A stretch of 64,000 bases of DNA from JAGNZR01 sp051648365 (GTDB lineage: Bacteria > Fusobacteriota > Fusobacteriia > Fusobacteriales > Fusobacteriaceae), in the NCBI GenBank assembly GCA_051648365.1, contig JBOFEZ010000135.1, positions 1 to 64,000 of the forward strand, read 5' to 3'. Positions 43,000 through 51,266 of the stretch are shown here, piece by piece. The notes beneath the pieces are model-generated. The model was not told the DNA's origin and did not search any database. It was given only the letters and a program-made list of their open reading frames with translations. Made by a program: the position numbers and the translations under genes. Every line of letters starts with the position of its first letter. The first letter of the stretch is position 1.

Positions 43000-43882
43000 A
43001 CTTATTCCACCTTTCATTTTTTAGTATTTCATAAACTTTTTTGTAATACTCATACCTAACTGGGTATATTTCCCCCTCTTCAAGGAGTTTTTTTACTCCG
43101 CAACCTGGCTCATTTATGTGAATACAGTTATTGAACTTGCACCCCTCACTCTGCTCGAACTCAGGAAAAAGTCTTACCAAAGATTGAAAATCTTCTATTT
43201 CTGGGAGTTCAAGAGACGAAAATCCTGGGGTATCTATTACAAATCCATCCATAGTAAGAGGAAGAAGTCTACTGTCTCTAGTTGTATGTTTTCCTCTTTT
43301 TAATCTCTCACTCGTAGCTCCAGTTTTAAGTTCTCTTCCGCTTTGAAGCATATTAATAATACTTGATTTCCCAACCCCACTCGGACCTCCAAAAGCTGTA
43401 AGTTTGTGGGCTAAAAATTCTTTAAGCTCAGTTATACCTATATTTTTTTCTGTAGAAAGAAAAAGGAGTGGAACCTCTATCTGATGCAGATGCTCCAATC
43501 TTTTTTCTATCTCTTTTCTTTCTTCTTCTTCTATTAAATCAATTTTATTTATGACTACAATAGGTTGAATATGATTAAAAAAACTATGCAAAATTAATAA
43601 ATCTAGCCTTTCATAATCTATCACTGGATTTTTTGCTGCAAACTGTATAACAAGATTATCTATGTTAGCAACAATTGGTCTCGTAAGTATATTTTTTCTA
43701 GGTTCTATTTCCATTATAAAATTTTCATCACTTATCTCTACCCAATCTCCCACTACGCAGTTCTCTTTTTTCTCTGTTCTCTTAAGAACTCCACGAAGAC
43801 GGCATTCACGAATTTCACCATCTACATTTACATAATAAAATCCCTGTATCTTATTTATAACTCTTCCTTTGATATAGATCAT
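42989..43882 (-). CDS. rsgA: Small-subunit assembly GTPase RsgA
   Basis: 297 residues. An N-terminal OB fold (INKIQGFYYVNVDGEI) precedes a circularly permuted GTPase in which G4 (NKIDL) comes before G1 (GPSGVGKSSIIN) and G3 (DTPGF). A C-terminal zinc site is formed by CKFNNCIHINEPGC (Cys-Cys-His-Cys). RsgA checks 30S maturation and releases assembly factors such as RbfA. It lies between the PASTA protein and rpe, as in prkC-rsgA-rpe loci. Confidence 0.96.
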   Translation of the reverse strand: MIYIKGRVINKIQGFYYVNVDGEIRECRLRGVLKRTEKKENCVVGDWVEISDENFIMEIEPRKNILTRPIVANIDNLVIQFAAKNPVIDYERLDLLILHSFFNHIQPIVVINKIDLIEEEERKEIEKRLEHLHQIEVPLLFLSTEKNIGITELKEFLAHKLTAFGGPSGVGKSSIINMLQSGRELKTGATSERLKRGKHTTRDSRLLPLTMDGFVIDTPGFSSLELPEIEDFQSLVRLFPEFEQSEGCKFNNCIHINEPGCGVKKLLEEGEIYPVRYEYYKKVYEILKNERWNKYGK

Positions 43883-43895
43883 CTCCCAATATTCA

Positions 43896-44597
43896 CTATT
43901 TACTTAATATTATATTTATTACAGTTCCGGCTCCAACACTTTTATTAGCTTCCACACTTGTTTGAACTACAATTCCTGATTCCAAACCTGGAAACTCTTT
44001 ATAAGTTAAATTTCCAAGTATCAGATTATTTTCCTGAAGAATAACCTTCGTTTCATCTATTGTTACACCTAAAAGGTCAGGCATCTTTCTGTTCCCTTTA
44101 TTGGAATTTCTATTTACTAGAAGAGATACCTTCCCTCCTCTCAATACACCACTTCCAACTTCAGGATCTGTAGCTACAACTTCCCCCTCTTGAAGCGATA
44201 GAGATACGGTAGATACCGTTCCAACCGTAAGCCCTTTGGAATTTATTATAGATTCAGCATCATTTTCTTCTAGCCCTTTTATATCAGGAACCGTGAGGTC
44301 AGCCGACCCTTTACTTACCCAAATCCTTACTATTCTATTTCTTTTTATTTTCTTTCCTGCCATTGGATCCTGCATGAAAATTTCTCCTGCTGGACGCTCT
44401 GAAAACTCTCTCGGATTTTCAACTATTTTTATAGGAAGATTACCTCCCCTAAGTTCAATATTATCGATATTTTTTCCAATCAAATTTGGTGCTATAAAAT
44501 AATACTCATTAAAATATTCCTTTAACCCTATCTGCCCTAAAAAATATAAAGTTGTCAGTAACATTATAAAAGAGATAAATCCCAAAATTTTCTTCAA
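43896..44597 (-). CDS. Membrane-anchored triple-PASTA protein without a kinase domain
   Basis: 233 residues. A short basic N-terminus and one hydrophobic helix (about residues 4-22) anchor it, with the remainder outside the cytoplasm. Three PASTA repeats follow: about 37-100, 101-168 and 169-233, each with P-D/N-L-x-G and the ending pattern VxIxVSKG or like (RIWVSKG, SLLVNRN, NIILSK). PASTA repeats bind muropeptides or beta-lactam-like ligands. In Firmicutes such repeats form the extracellular half of Ser/Thr kinase PrkC beside rsgA and rpe; here no kinase precedes them. It is first in the operon. Expected site: periplasm, tethered to the inner membrane. Confidence 0.88.
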   Translation of the reverse strand: MKKILGFISFIMLLTTLYFLGQIGLKEYFNEYYFIAPNLIGKNIDNIELRGGNLPIKIVENPREFSERPAGEIFMQDPMAGKKIKRNRIVRIWVSKGSADLTVPDIKGLEENDAESIINSKGLTVGTVSTVSLSLQEGEVVATDPEVGSGVLRGGKVSLLVNRNSNKGNRKMPDLLGVTIDETKVILQENNLILGNLTYKEFPGLESGIVVQTSVEANKSVGAGTVINIILSK

Positions 44598-44654
44598 AAC
44601 TCCTCCTTCAAAACAAAAATCTTTATATAGTATTTTAAATCATTTTAGATAATT

Positions 44655-44670
44655 AATCAATAGATTGATT
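44655..44670. repeat. Palindrome in the divergent PASTA-topB promoter region
   Basis: AATCAAT-AG-ATTGATT, perfect 7+2+7, next to the likely topB -35. It may be an operator for either divergent gene. Confidence 0.35.
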
Positions 44671-44695
44671 TTTTTTAATGAAATTATAGTATAAT
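44665..44695 (+). promoter_or_regulatory. topB promoter
   Basis: TATAAT at 44690-44695 is a perfect -10; TTGATT 19 bases upstream is the best -35 and is slightly too far, so the promoter may be moderate. Confidence 0.55.
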
Positions 44696-44737
44696 AAAAA
44701 ACGGAAAAGATAAATTTTTTAAATAAAGGAGTACTCC

Positions 44738-46825
44738 GTGAAAAAATTAATAATAGCAGAAAAGCCAAGTCTTGCTAAAAATATAGCGCTTGCTTTAAAT
44801 ATAAAAAAAAGAGGAGATGGATTTTTAGAAAACGACAAGTACATAATCTCTTGGGCTTTTGGACACCTATTCTCTTTAGCTGACGTGGAAGACTACACAG
44901 GAATAAAGAAAGCCTGGAGAGATATTTCTTTGCCCTTTGTTCCTGAAAAATTTCAGTTTCAGCTTAAGACCATAAAAAAGGATAAAGAAAGAGTTGTTGA
45001 TCCAGGAGTTAAAAAACAGTTTGAGATTTTAAAAACTCTAGCCTCTAGAAGTGATGTAGATGGAATCGTTAATTGTGGCGATGCTGACAGAGAGGGACAG
45101 ATAATCGGAGATATAATCATTTCTAAATTTAATCTAGAAAAACCAGTTTACAGGCTCTGGTTGCCCGATCAAACAGAGAAAACTATCCAATCGGAAATAG
45201 AGGCCTTAAGAGATAATAAAAACTACAAAAAGCTAGCCCATGAAGGGTATGCCAGAACTTTTATGGATTGGCTTTTGGGAATAAATATGACTATCTATCT
45301 TTCCGTAAAATCTGGTAAATATCTACCTGTAGGAAGAGTCCTTATCCCCATATTAAAATTTATCTACGACCGTGATCAGGCCATCTCCCAATTTGTTAAA
45401 GAGGAATATTTCCAAATAGAAAGTAGAACGAAAAAGGAAGGTATTGAAATTCCTTTGATACTAAAAAAGAAGTATAAAAATTTAAAAGAAGCAGAGAGTT
45501 ATTCAACTCATCTAAACAAATTCCCTGCAGTTGTAGAAAAAATAGAACGGAAAGAGATTATAAAACAACCTGGAAAACTATTCTCTCTATCTAAACTCCA
45601 ATCTTTTCTTTCTAAAAAAGAGAAAATGAATTTTAAAACCTCAGAAGAAATTATTCAGAAACTTTATGAGAACGGATACATTACCTATCCCAGAACTAAT
45701 ACCGAGTACCTAGCTGAGAATGAAAAAGAAAAAATCCGTGAGATTATTAACTCTCTTAAAAGCTATAATTTGATTTTCAAAGATGGGAAAAGATTTTTTG
45801 ATGATAGTAAGATAGAGAGTCACAGTGCCATAACTCCGACGACTAAAGCACCAAATCTATCTTCTCTCAATGATAAAGAAGCCTTAGTTTACAAAGTTAT
45901 TCTCAACAGATTTATTTCTAATTTTCTAAACGAGGAAACTGTGACAGGAAAAGTAACTATAGGAATTTCTGTGGATAGTGAGATTTTTACTCTCAATGGA
46001 GAAACGGTCCTAAAAGAGGGGTTCTTTAAATTTGAACCTGAAAACCTAAAAAACAATCTTCCGACACTCATCCAAGGAGAGACTTTTAAAACGAAGTTCA
46101 AAGAGTTAAAAAAAGAAACACAGCCCCCTAAACTAGTTTCAGAAGAAGAGCTGGCAAATCATCTGAAGAATCCTTTTAGAAAAGAGAAGCAGACCGAGGA
46201 AGAGGAATATCGTGCAATACTAGAAGGGATAGAAATCGGTACTGAAGCTACACGAACTGGAATTGTAGAAAAAGCTAAACTGATAGGCTATATTTCTCAA
46301 AAGGGGTCTCATTATTCTATTGAAGAACTTGGTAAAAGTGCTATCCAGTATCTAGATAAATTAGAGATAAATTTATACAAAGAGAAAACAGTCGAATTTT
46401 CAAAATTACTAAAACAAATCTATAATGGAAAAATTCCTCTAGCTCAAATTATTGAGACCGTAGAAAAAGAGCTCCAACTCATTGTTTCAAAGGATATCGT
46501 AATTCCTAGAGAGGCACCTCAATTCTCTCCGGACAAAGAGGTTATATCCAAATGCCCTAAGTGTGGAAAAAATATCTACGAAAGCGAGAAGAGTTTTTAC
46601 TGTTCAGGATATCTAGATATTCCAAAATGTAACGTAAGTATCTGGAAAGAGAATAAGTTTCCTCAAGCTAAAATTTCAAAAACCAATGCTAAAAAACTAC
46701 TTAAAGGTGATGCTATTCTTCTGAAGAATATTGAAGGTAAGTTTGGCAAATTCGACGCCAACTATACTCTTGATTTTTCAGGTCAATATACCAACCTAAA
46801 AGTACTGAATTACATAAAAAAATAA
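44738..46825 (+). CDS. topB: DNA topoisomerase III (type IA)
   Basis: 695 residues starting with GTG. The Toprim motifs LIIAEKPSLAKNIA and GDADREGQIIG, the strand-cleaving Tyr in YITYPRTNTEYL near residue 320, and a Cys zinc-finger end (CPKCGKNI, FYCSG, KCNVSIWK) are present. The C-terminal repeat after the finger (LKGDAILLKNIEGKFGKFDANYTL) is a TopB-type module. It decatenates and relaxes DNA with single-strand passage. AAAGGAG precedes the GTG; GGAGTACTCC just before the start is self-complementary. It is monocistronic. Confidence 0.94.
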   Translation: MKKLIIAEKPSLAKNIALALNIKKRGDGFLENDKYIISWAFGHLFSLADVEDYTGIKKAWRDISLPFVPEKFQFQLKTIKKDKERVVDPGVKKQFEILKTLASRSDVDGIVNCGDADREGQIIGDIIISKFNLEKPVYRLWLPDQTEKTIQSEIEALRDNKNYKKLAHEGYARTFMDWLLGINMTIYLSVKSGKYLPVGRVLIPILKFIYDRDQAISQFVKEEYFQIESRTKKEGIEIPLILKKKYKNLKEAESYSTHLNKFPAVVEKIERKEIIKQPGKLFSLSKLQSFLSKKEKMNFKTSEEIIQKLYENGYITYPRTNTEYLAENEKEKIREIINSLKSYNLIFKDGKRFFDDSKIESHSAITPTTKAPNLSSLNDKEALVYKVILNRFISNFLNEETVTGKVTIGISVDSEIFTLNGETVLKEGFFKFEPENLKNNLPTLIQGETFKTKFKELKKETQPPKLVSEEELANHLKNPFRKEKQTEEEEYRAILEGIEIGTEATRTGIVEKAKLIGYISQKGSHYSIEELGKSAIQYLDKLEINLYKEKTVEFSKLLKQIYNGKIPLAQIIETVEKELQLIVSKDIVIPREAPQFSPDKEVISKCPKCGKNIYESEKSFYCSGYLDIPKCNVSIWKENKFPQAKISKTNAKKLLKGDAILLKNIEGKFGKFDANYTLDFSGQYTNLKVLNYIKK

Positions 46826-46830
46826 AGGCT

Positions 46831-46882
46831 AAAAACCCCCTCTCAAAATCGATTATACGATGTTTAAGAGGGGGTCTTTTTT
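46831..46882. terminator. Bidirectional terminator
   Basis: ACCCCCTCT (46835-46843) pairs with AGAGGGGGT (46867-46875) around a loop that has its own ATCG/CGAT; T-runs lie on both sides. It serves topB and the convergent 102-residue ORF. Confidence 0.88.
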
Positions 46883-47189
46883 AATTTATACTATAAAGGT
46901 AATCCCAAAATTTATCTGTCTTTATTTTTTTATCCAAGCACAGCATCTCTAGGTCTTCTAGAAAAAGCTCGCATCTTCCTGAAAAACTATTCAAATCTAT
47001 CACTTTGTCAAAATCCTCTTCATCGTCAAGGAACATATCCTCATATTTTTCGATAAGATCTTCCAAATCTATTTTCTCCATACTCCTTCCATCTTTTACA
47101 AATATTACTTTTTGTGTAGAATAGATTTCTAGATTATATTCTACTAATTTCCCTTTAAATAATTCGTGTAACTCTTGAAATTTGTCCAT
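46881..47189 (-). CDS. Uncharacterised acidic protein, coupled to an MFS transporter
   Basis: 102 residues, not recognised. It is acidic in the middle (EKYEDMFLDDEEDFDKVIDL) with predicted helices and no membrane segment or signal. Two Cys lie in GRCELFLEDLEMLCLD. AAGGAG in the last codons of the MFS gene is its ribosome binding site, and its ATG comes two bases after the MFS stop, so translation is coupled. A soluble accessory role for the transporter is possible but only inferred from this. Confidence 0.75.
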   Translation of the reverse strand: MDKFQELHELFKGKLVEYNLEIYSTQKVIFVKDGRSMEKIDLEDLIEKYEDMFLDDEEDFDKVIDLNSFSGRCELFLEDLEMLCLDKKIKTDKFWDYLYSIN

Positions 47190-47191
47190 AA

Positions 47192-48406
47192 TTAACTCTC
47201 CTTTTTGTTCAAAGAATAAAAATATTTATAAAAAAGATATGTAGAGATAAGATATAAAATCACAGTAAAATAATAAGGGGTATTATAAGAATAATTCTCC
47301 ATAATATAACCTGCCAAGAGAACTGATAAAGCTCTTGTAAGATAGGCACTCATCTGACTCAGACTGCTCATAAGAGGTCGGAGTTCGTCATCTACAATTT
47401 CCATAGATATATTCTGTATCAGAGGCTGATTGAGATTCATAAGTGTTGAGCGTATCAGAAATGATATCGCCACAATTGTGAGTCCCGTTGGAAAAGCTAT
47501 AGAAACAAGAAAAGGTATAGAAAGTAGCTGACAGACTATAACTGTTTTGACTTTCCCCAATTTTCTAGAAACATAAGGTACAAGAAGCCCCCCCATAACA
47601 AGTCCAACTTGGGAAAGAGCCATTATATTTCCAACCCAAGAATCATCTATATTCAGTGCAAACTTAAGATAGACACTGAAAAAAGGAACTACTAGTCCGG
47701 CACCAAAACCTATAACTGTATTATATATAAGATAACCAAGAGGCTTACCTTTCATTAAGGCCGCTAAACTGTGATGTATTTTTTTTCTTTTCTTTTCCTT
47801 TATCTCATTTTTTTCCTCCAGCTTTTGAATCGGAAATATTGCACCTAAAAGAAGAGTAGCACATACAAAAAACAGTATAGGAATAGCTTTGCTCTCACCC
47901 AAAGTCAGTGCAAGAAGAGATGAAATTTTCCCTCCTGAATAGCTTCCGAAAACTGCTCCTAAACTTTGGAGTATAAAATTTGTACTAAATATATCTACAC
48001 GTTCTTCTGGGGTGGAATTTTCTGTAAGAAGCACTCCCATAGCAGCCAAAGGAAACCCAAATCCCATACCTGTTACTCCCGAAAAAAGCATCAACGCTCC
48101 CATAGAACTAAAAAAACTTATACCGTACATACCTACTGACATAGAAAGGAAGCCGAAAATAAGCGAGGTCTTTCTGCTGTAACGCATCATTATATACGCC
48201 ATCAGTAGAGAACCTACAGCCACTGAAAGATTGTTTATAGCCAAAATTTTCCCGACATCTCCCTCCCCGTAGCCCAGAGATTTTGTATAGATTCCTATGA
48301 ATACAAGAAAAATCCCTTGCATTACAAAAGTGGAAATAAAATTTACAAGAAAACTATTTTTGATATTTTTGTTGTACTTTCTTAAATTAAGCAGACCTTT
48401 AAACAT
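47192..48406 (-). CDS. Major facilitator superfamily transporter
   Basis: 404 residues with 12 hydrophobic segments and a central basic loop (EKNEIKEKKRKKIHH, about residues 198-212) between two six-helix halves. The loop 2-3 motif appears as YIMMRYSRKTSLIFGF and again as YVSRKLGKVKTVIV. It is an inner-membrane drug or metabolite exporter or importer; the substrate is not known. It diverges from cvfB with 114 bases between the starts. Confidence 0.85.
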   Translation of the reverse strand: MFKGLLNLRKYNKNIKNSFLVNFISTFVMQGIFLVFIGIYTKSLGYGEGDVGKILAINNLSVAVGSLLMAYIMMRYSRKTSLIFGFLSMSVGMYGISFFSSMGALMLFSGVTGMGFGFPLAAMGVLLTENSTPEERVDIFSTNFILQSLGAVFGSYSGGKISSLLALTLGESKAIPILFFVCATLLLGAIFPIQKLEEKNEIKEKKRKKIHHSLAALMKGKPLGYLIYNTVIGFGAGLVVPFFSVYLKFALNIDDSWVGNIMALSQVGLVMGGLLVPYVSRKLGKVKTVIVCQLLSIPFLVSIAFPTGLTIVAISFLIRSTLMNLNQPLIQNISMEIVDDELRPLMSSLSQMSAYLTRALSVLLAGYIMENYSYNTPYYFTVILYLISTYLFYKYFYSLNKKES

Positions 48407-48447
48407 AGTTCTTTATTCTCCATTCTATTTATTTTATTTCAATTCCG

Positions 48448-48456
48448 TGGTATACT
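48448..48456 (+). promoter_or_regulatory. cvfB-hflX promoter (extended -10)
   Basis: TGGTATACT, an extended -10 element, 65 bases before the cvfB ATG. The -35 (TTTATT) is weak. Confidence 0.5.
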
Positions 48457-48520
48457 TTATTATCATACTACTATATTGTGAAAAAATAAAGTTTAAATTA
48501 GATAAAATGGAGAGTGAATT

Positions 48521-49366
48521 ATGATTAAAATAGGGAAAAGACAAAAAATGATTATCGATAGTATCACAAAAATTGGAGCACACCTTAAATCTATAGAGGA
48601 AGAGAGTGAGGAAACAGTTCTTCTTCCAAATAACGAAATGGAAGAAAGAGATTTAAATATCGGAGATGAAGTAGAAGTTTTAGTCTACAGAGATTCTGAA
48701 GACAGACTTACTGCAACTTTTAGAAAAACTGAAGCTATCGTAGGAACTCTGGCTAAACTGGAAGTTGTAGATATCAATCCTAACTTAGGAGCATTTCTTA
48801 ACTGGGGTCTGAATAAAGATGTTCTTCTTCCTATCGGTCAACAGAATATCAAAGTAAAAATCGGTGAGTCTCACCTAGTAGGACTTTATGAGGATAGTAA
48901 AGGAAGAGTATCGGCTACAATGAAAATATATAACTTCTTACTTCCGTGTAAAGATTACAAAAAAGGAGACCAGGTTTCAGGAACAGTTTACAATATAAAT
49001 CCTGAGATTGGAGTTTTTGTGGCTGTGGACGATAGATATTTTGGACTTATACCAAATAATGAGTGTTTCAAAAATCTTGAGATTGGAGACACTGTAGATG
49101 TAAGAGTTATCAGAGTCAGAGAAGATGGAAAACTTGACCTTTCTACAAAAGCCATAGTATCTGAGCAGATGGATGAAGATTCTCAATTTATTCTTGAAAA
49201 AATGAATCTTCTTAAAGAAAATTTCAGATTCAATGACTCTTCATCTCCAGAAGACATAAAAGATTTCTTTGATATGAGTAAAAAAGCTTTTAAAAGAGCT
49301 ATGGGAAGTCTTCTTAAAAAAGGTCTTATTGAAAAAACAGACAAGGGATTCAAAGTTAAAAATTAG
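48521..49366 (+). CDS. cvfB: S1-domain RNA-binding protein CvfB
   Basis: 281 residues in CvfB order: a start domain, then S1-type OB folds (GDEVEVLVYRDSEDRLTATFRK; GDQVSGTVYNINPEIGVFVAVDDRYFGLIP; GDTVDVRVIRVREDGKLDLSTK), and a C-terminal winged helix (MSKKAFKRAMGSLLKKGLIEK). CvfB binds RNA and affects virulence-gene expression in Staphylococcus; the broader role is unclear. GGAGAG precedes the ATG. hflX follows 15 bases later, so the two form one operon. Confidence 0.9.
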   Translation: MIKIGKRQKMIIDSITKIGAHLKSIEEESEETVLLPNNEMEERDLNIGDEVEVLVYRDSEDRLTATFRKTEAIVGTLAKLEVVDINPNLGAFLNWGLNKDVLLPIGQQNIKVKIGESHLVGLYEDSKGRVSATMKIYNFLLPCKDYKKGDQVSGTVYNINPEIGVFVAVDDRYFGLIPNNECFKNLEIGDTVDVRVIRVREDGKLDLSTKAIVSEQMDEDSQFILEKMNLLKENFRFNDSSSPEDIKDFFDMSKKAFKRAMGSLLKKGLIEKTDKGFKVKN

Positions 49367-49381
49367 AAACGGAGTGAGATT

Positions 49382-51181
49382 ATGATAGTAGGAAACATAG
49401 ACGGAATTAGAGATTCTATTCTTGAGGTCTTAGAAGAACTTTATGAAATAAAAGTGGATAAGGGGTTTCTTTTTAATCAAGAAATTGTTCAGCTTATATC
49501 CGCAGTGAGCATGAAGATAAATCGTGAAATAAATGTTGCTATAGATAGAAAGGGAAAGGTTATTGAGGTCTCTATTGGGGACTCCAATACTGTCCAACTT
49601 CCAATATTGAATGTTACAGAGAGAAGATTAAGTGGAGTTAGAATAATTCATACTCACCCTAGTGGATACTCTAATCTTTCTAGTGTAGATATTTCAGCTC
49701 TTATAAAACTTAAGCTGGATGCTGTTCTTGCAATTGGTATTCAAGAAGATGGAATAACTGGAATAAATATCGGTTTTTGTAAAGTTACAGATGGAATTTT
49801 AGGATATGAACAAATAGGACCTCTTTCTGTAGAGAAAGCTGAGGCTTTCGATTTCTTAGAAAAGATAGAAACTACAGAGGCTGAACTTAAGAAAAGAGAG
49901 ATAATTGAATCAGATGAAGAAATAGCCATCCTTGTAGGAACAGATTCAAACGAAAGCTTAGATGAGTTGGGTGAATTGGCCCGTGCTTGCAATATTAGAG
50001 TGGTCGATAGAATGTTTCAAAAAAAACAGAAGCCTGATCCTATTTTTTTTATAGGAAGTGGAAAAGCTAAATCTCTTGCTCTACTTCAACAGGTAAAAGG
50101 TGCTAATCTTCTAATTTTTGATGATGAACTTTCTGGAATACAGATAAAATATCTAGAGCTTATCACAGGATGTAAAGTTATAGATCGTACAACTCTTATC
50201 TTAGAAATTTTTGCAAGACGTGCTAAGACTAGAGAATCTAAGATTCAAATCGAGCTAGCTCAATTGAAATATCGTAGTGGAAGACTTATCGGTCTTGGTT
50301 CAATGCTTTCCCGTACAGGAGGAGGAATAGGAACCAAAGGTCCTGGAGAGAAAAAACTCGAGATAGATAGGAGAAGAATAAGAGAAGCTATCCATGATCT
50401 GAAAGAAGAACTGGAAAAAATCAGAAAAACTCGTGTAGTTCAGAGAGGACGTAGAGAGGAATCGGGAATACCTAAAATTTCCTTAGCCGGATATACCAAT
50501 GCTGGTAAATCTTCTCTGAGAAATGGAATAGTTGAACTTTATCCAGGAGATAATACCTCTAAAAAAGAAGATGTATTTGCTGAAAATCTTCTCTTTGCCA
50601 CTTTGGATACAACGACTAGAGCTATCACTCTTCCAGACAGAAGAATTGCTGCTTTTACAGATACGGTTGGATTTGTAAGAAAACTTCCGCATGATCTTGT
50701 CGAAGCTTTTAAATCTACCCTTGAAGAAGTTATATTCTCAGATCTTATCATCCACGTGGTAGATGCTTCAAGCCATACAGTGAAAGAGCAGATAACTGCT
50801 GTAGAAAATGTTCTAGGTGAACTTCAGTGTATGGACAAACCTACCATTCTTGCTCTCAATAAAGTGGATATAACTTCTGATGAAGTTTTGGCCCAACTAA
50901 GAGAGTTATATCAAAATTATAATATTGTTGAAATCAGTGCTAAGCAAAAACTGAATTTCGATACTTTGCTTCTTCAATGTTGTAAGATGCTTCCTAAAAC
51001 ACTCAAGAGATGTGAATACCTTATTCCTTACAGCCAATCATCTTTCGTATCTTATCTTCATAAAAATTCCAATGTGGAATCCGAAGAATTTATGCCTATG
51101 GGAACAAAGATAATTGCTACGGTAAATGAAGAAATTTATGCGAAATGTGCCAACTTCCTTATGGAGGAGCTGGAAGGATAA
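49382..51181 (+). CDS. hflX: Ribosome-splitting GTPase HflX with JAMM-like N-terminal domain
   Basis: 599 residues, against about 420-430 for classic HflX. Residues 195-560 are standard HflX: the glycine-rich loop RTGGGIGTKGPGE, GYTNAGKSS (G1, near 370), DTVGFVRKLPHDLV (G3) and NKVD (G4). It splits stalled 70S ribosomes under heat stress. The first 185 residues hold a RadC/JAMM-like pattern: Glu 49, then H90-T-H92-P, then S100-x-x-D103, the set that binds Zn in JAMM isopeptidases. Whether it keeps metal or peptidase activity is unknown. Operon with cvfB. Confidence 0.92.
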   Translation: MIVGNIDGIRDSILEVLEELYEIKVDKGFLFNQEIVQLISAVSMKINREINVAIDRKGKVIEVSIGDSNTVQLPILNVTERRLSGVRIIHTHPSGYSNLSSVDISALIKLKLDAVLAIGIQEDGITGINIGFCKVTDGILGYEQIGPLSVEKAEAFDFLEKIETTEAELKKREIIESDEEIAILVGTDSNESLDELGELARACNIRVVDRMFQKKQKPDPIFFIGSGKAKSLALLQQVKGANLLIFDDELSGIQIKYLELITGCKVIDRTTLILEIFARRAKTRESKIQIELAQLKYRSGRLIGLGSMLSRTGGGIGTKGPGEKKLEIDRRRIREAIHDLKEELEKIRKTRVVQRGRREESGIPKISLAGYTNAGKSSLRNGIVELYPGDNTSKKEDVFAENLLFATLDTTTRAITLPDRRIAAFTDTVGFVRKLPHDLVEAFKSTLEEVIFSDLIIHVVDASSHTVKEQITAVENVLGELQCMDKPTILALNKVDITSDEVLAQLRELYQNYNIVEISAKQKLNFDTLLLQCCKMLPKTLKRCEYLIPYSQSSFVSYLHKNSNVESEEFMPMGTKIIATVNEEIYAKCANFLMEELEG

Positions 51182-51199
51182 AAAACATAAAACATAACA

Positions 51200-51240
51200 A
51201 AAGAGAAGAGGTCAGAATATTCTGACCTCCTCTCTTTTTT
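51200..51240. terminator. Bidirectional terminator
   Basis: A perfect stem 51208-51229 (GAGGTCAGAAT with its complement) extends outward through AAGAG/CTCTT, with a T-run at 51235-51240. It serves hflX and the convergent permease gene. Confidence 0.88.
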
Positions 51241-51266
51241 CTATGTATTTTAATATTTTGCTGGCA

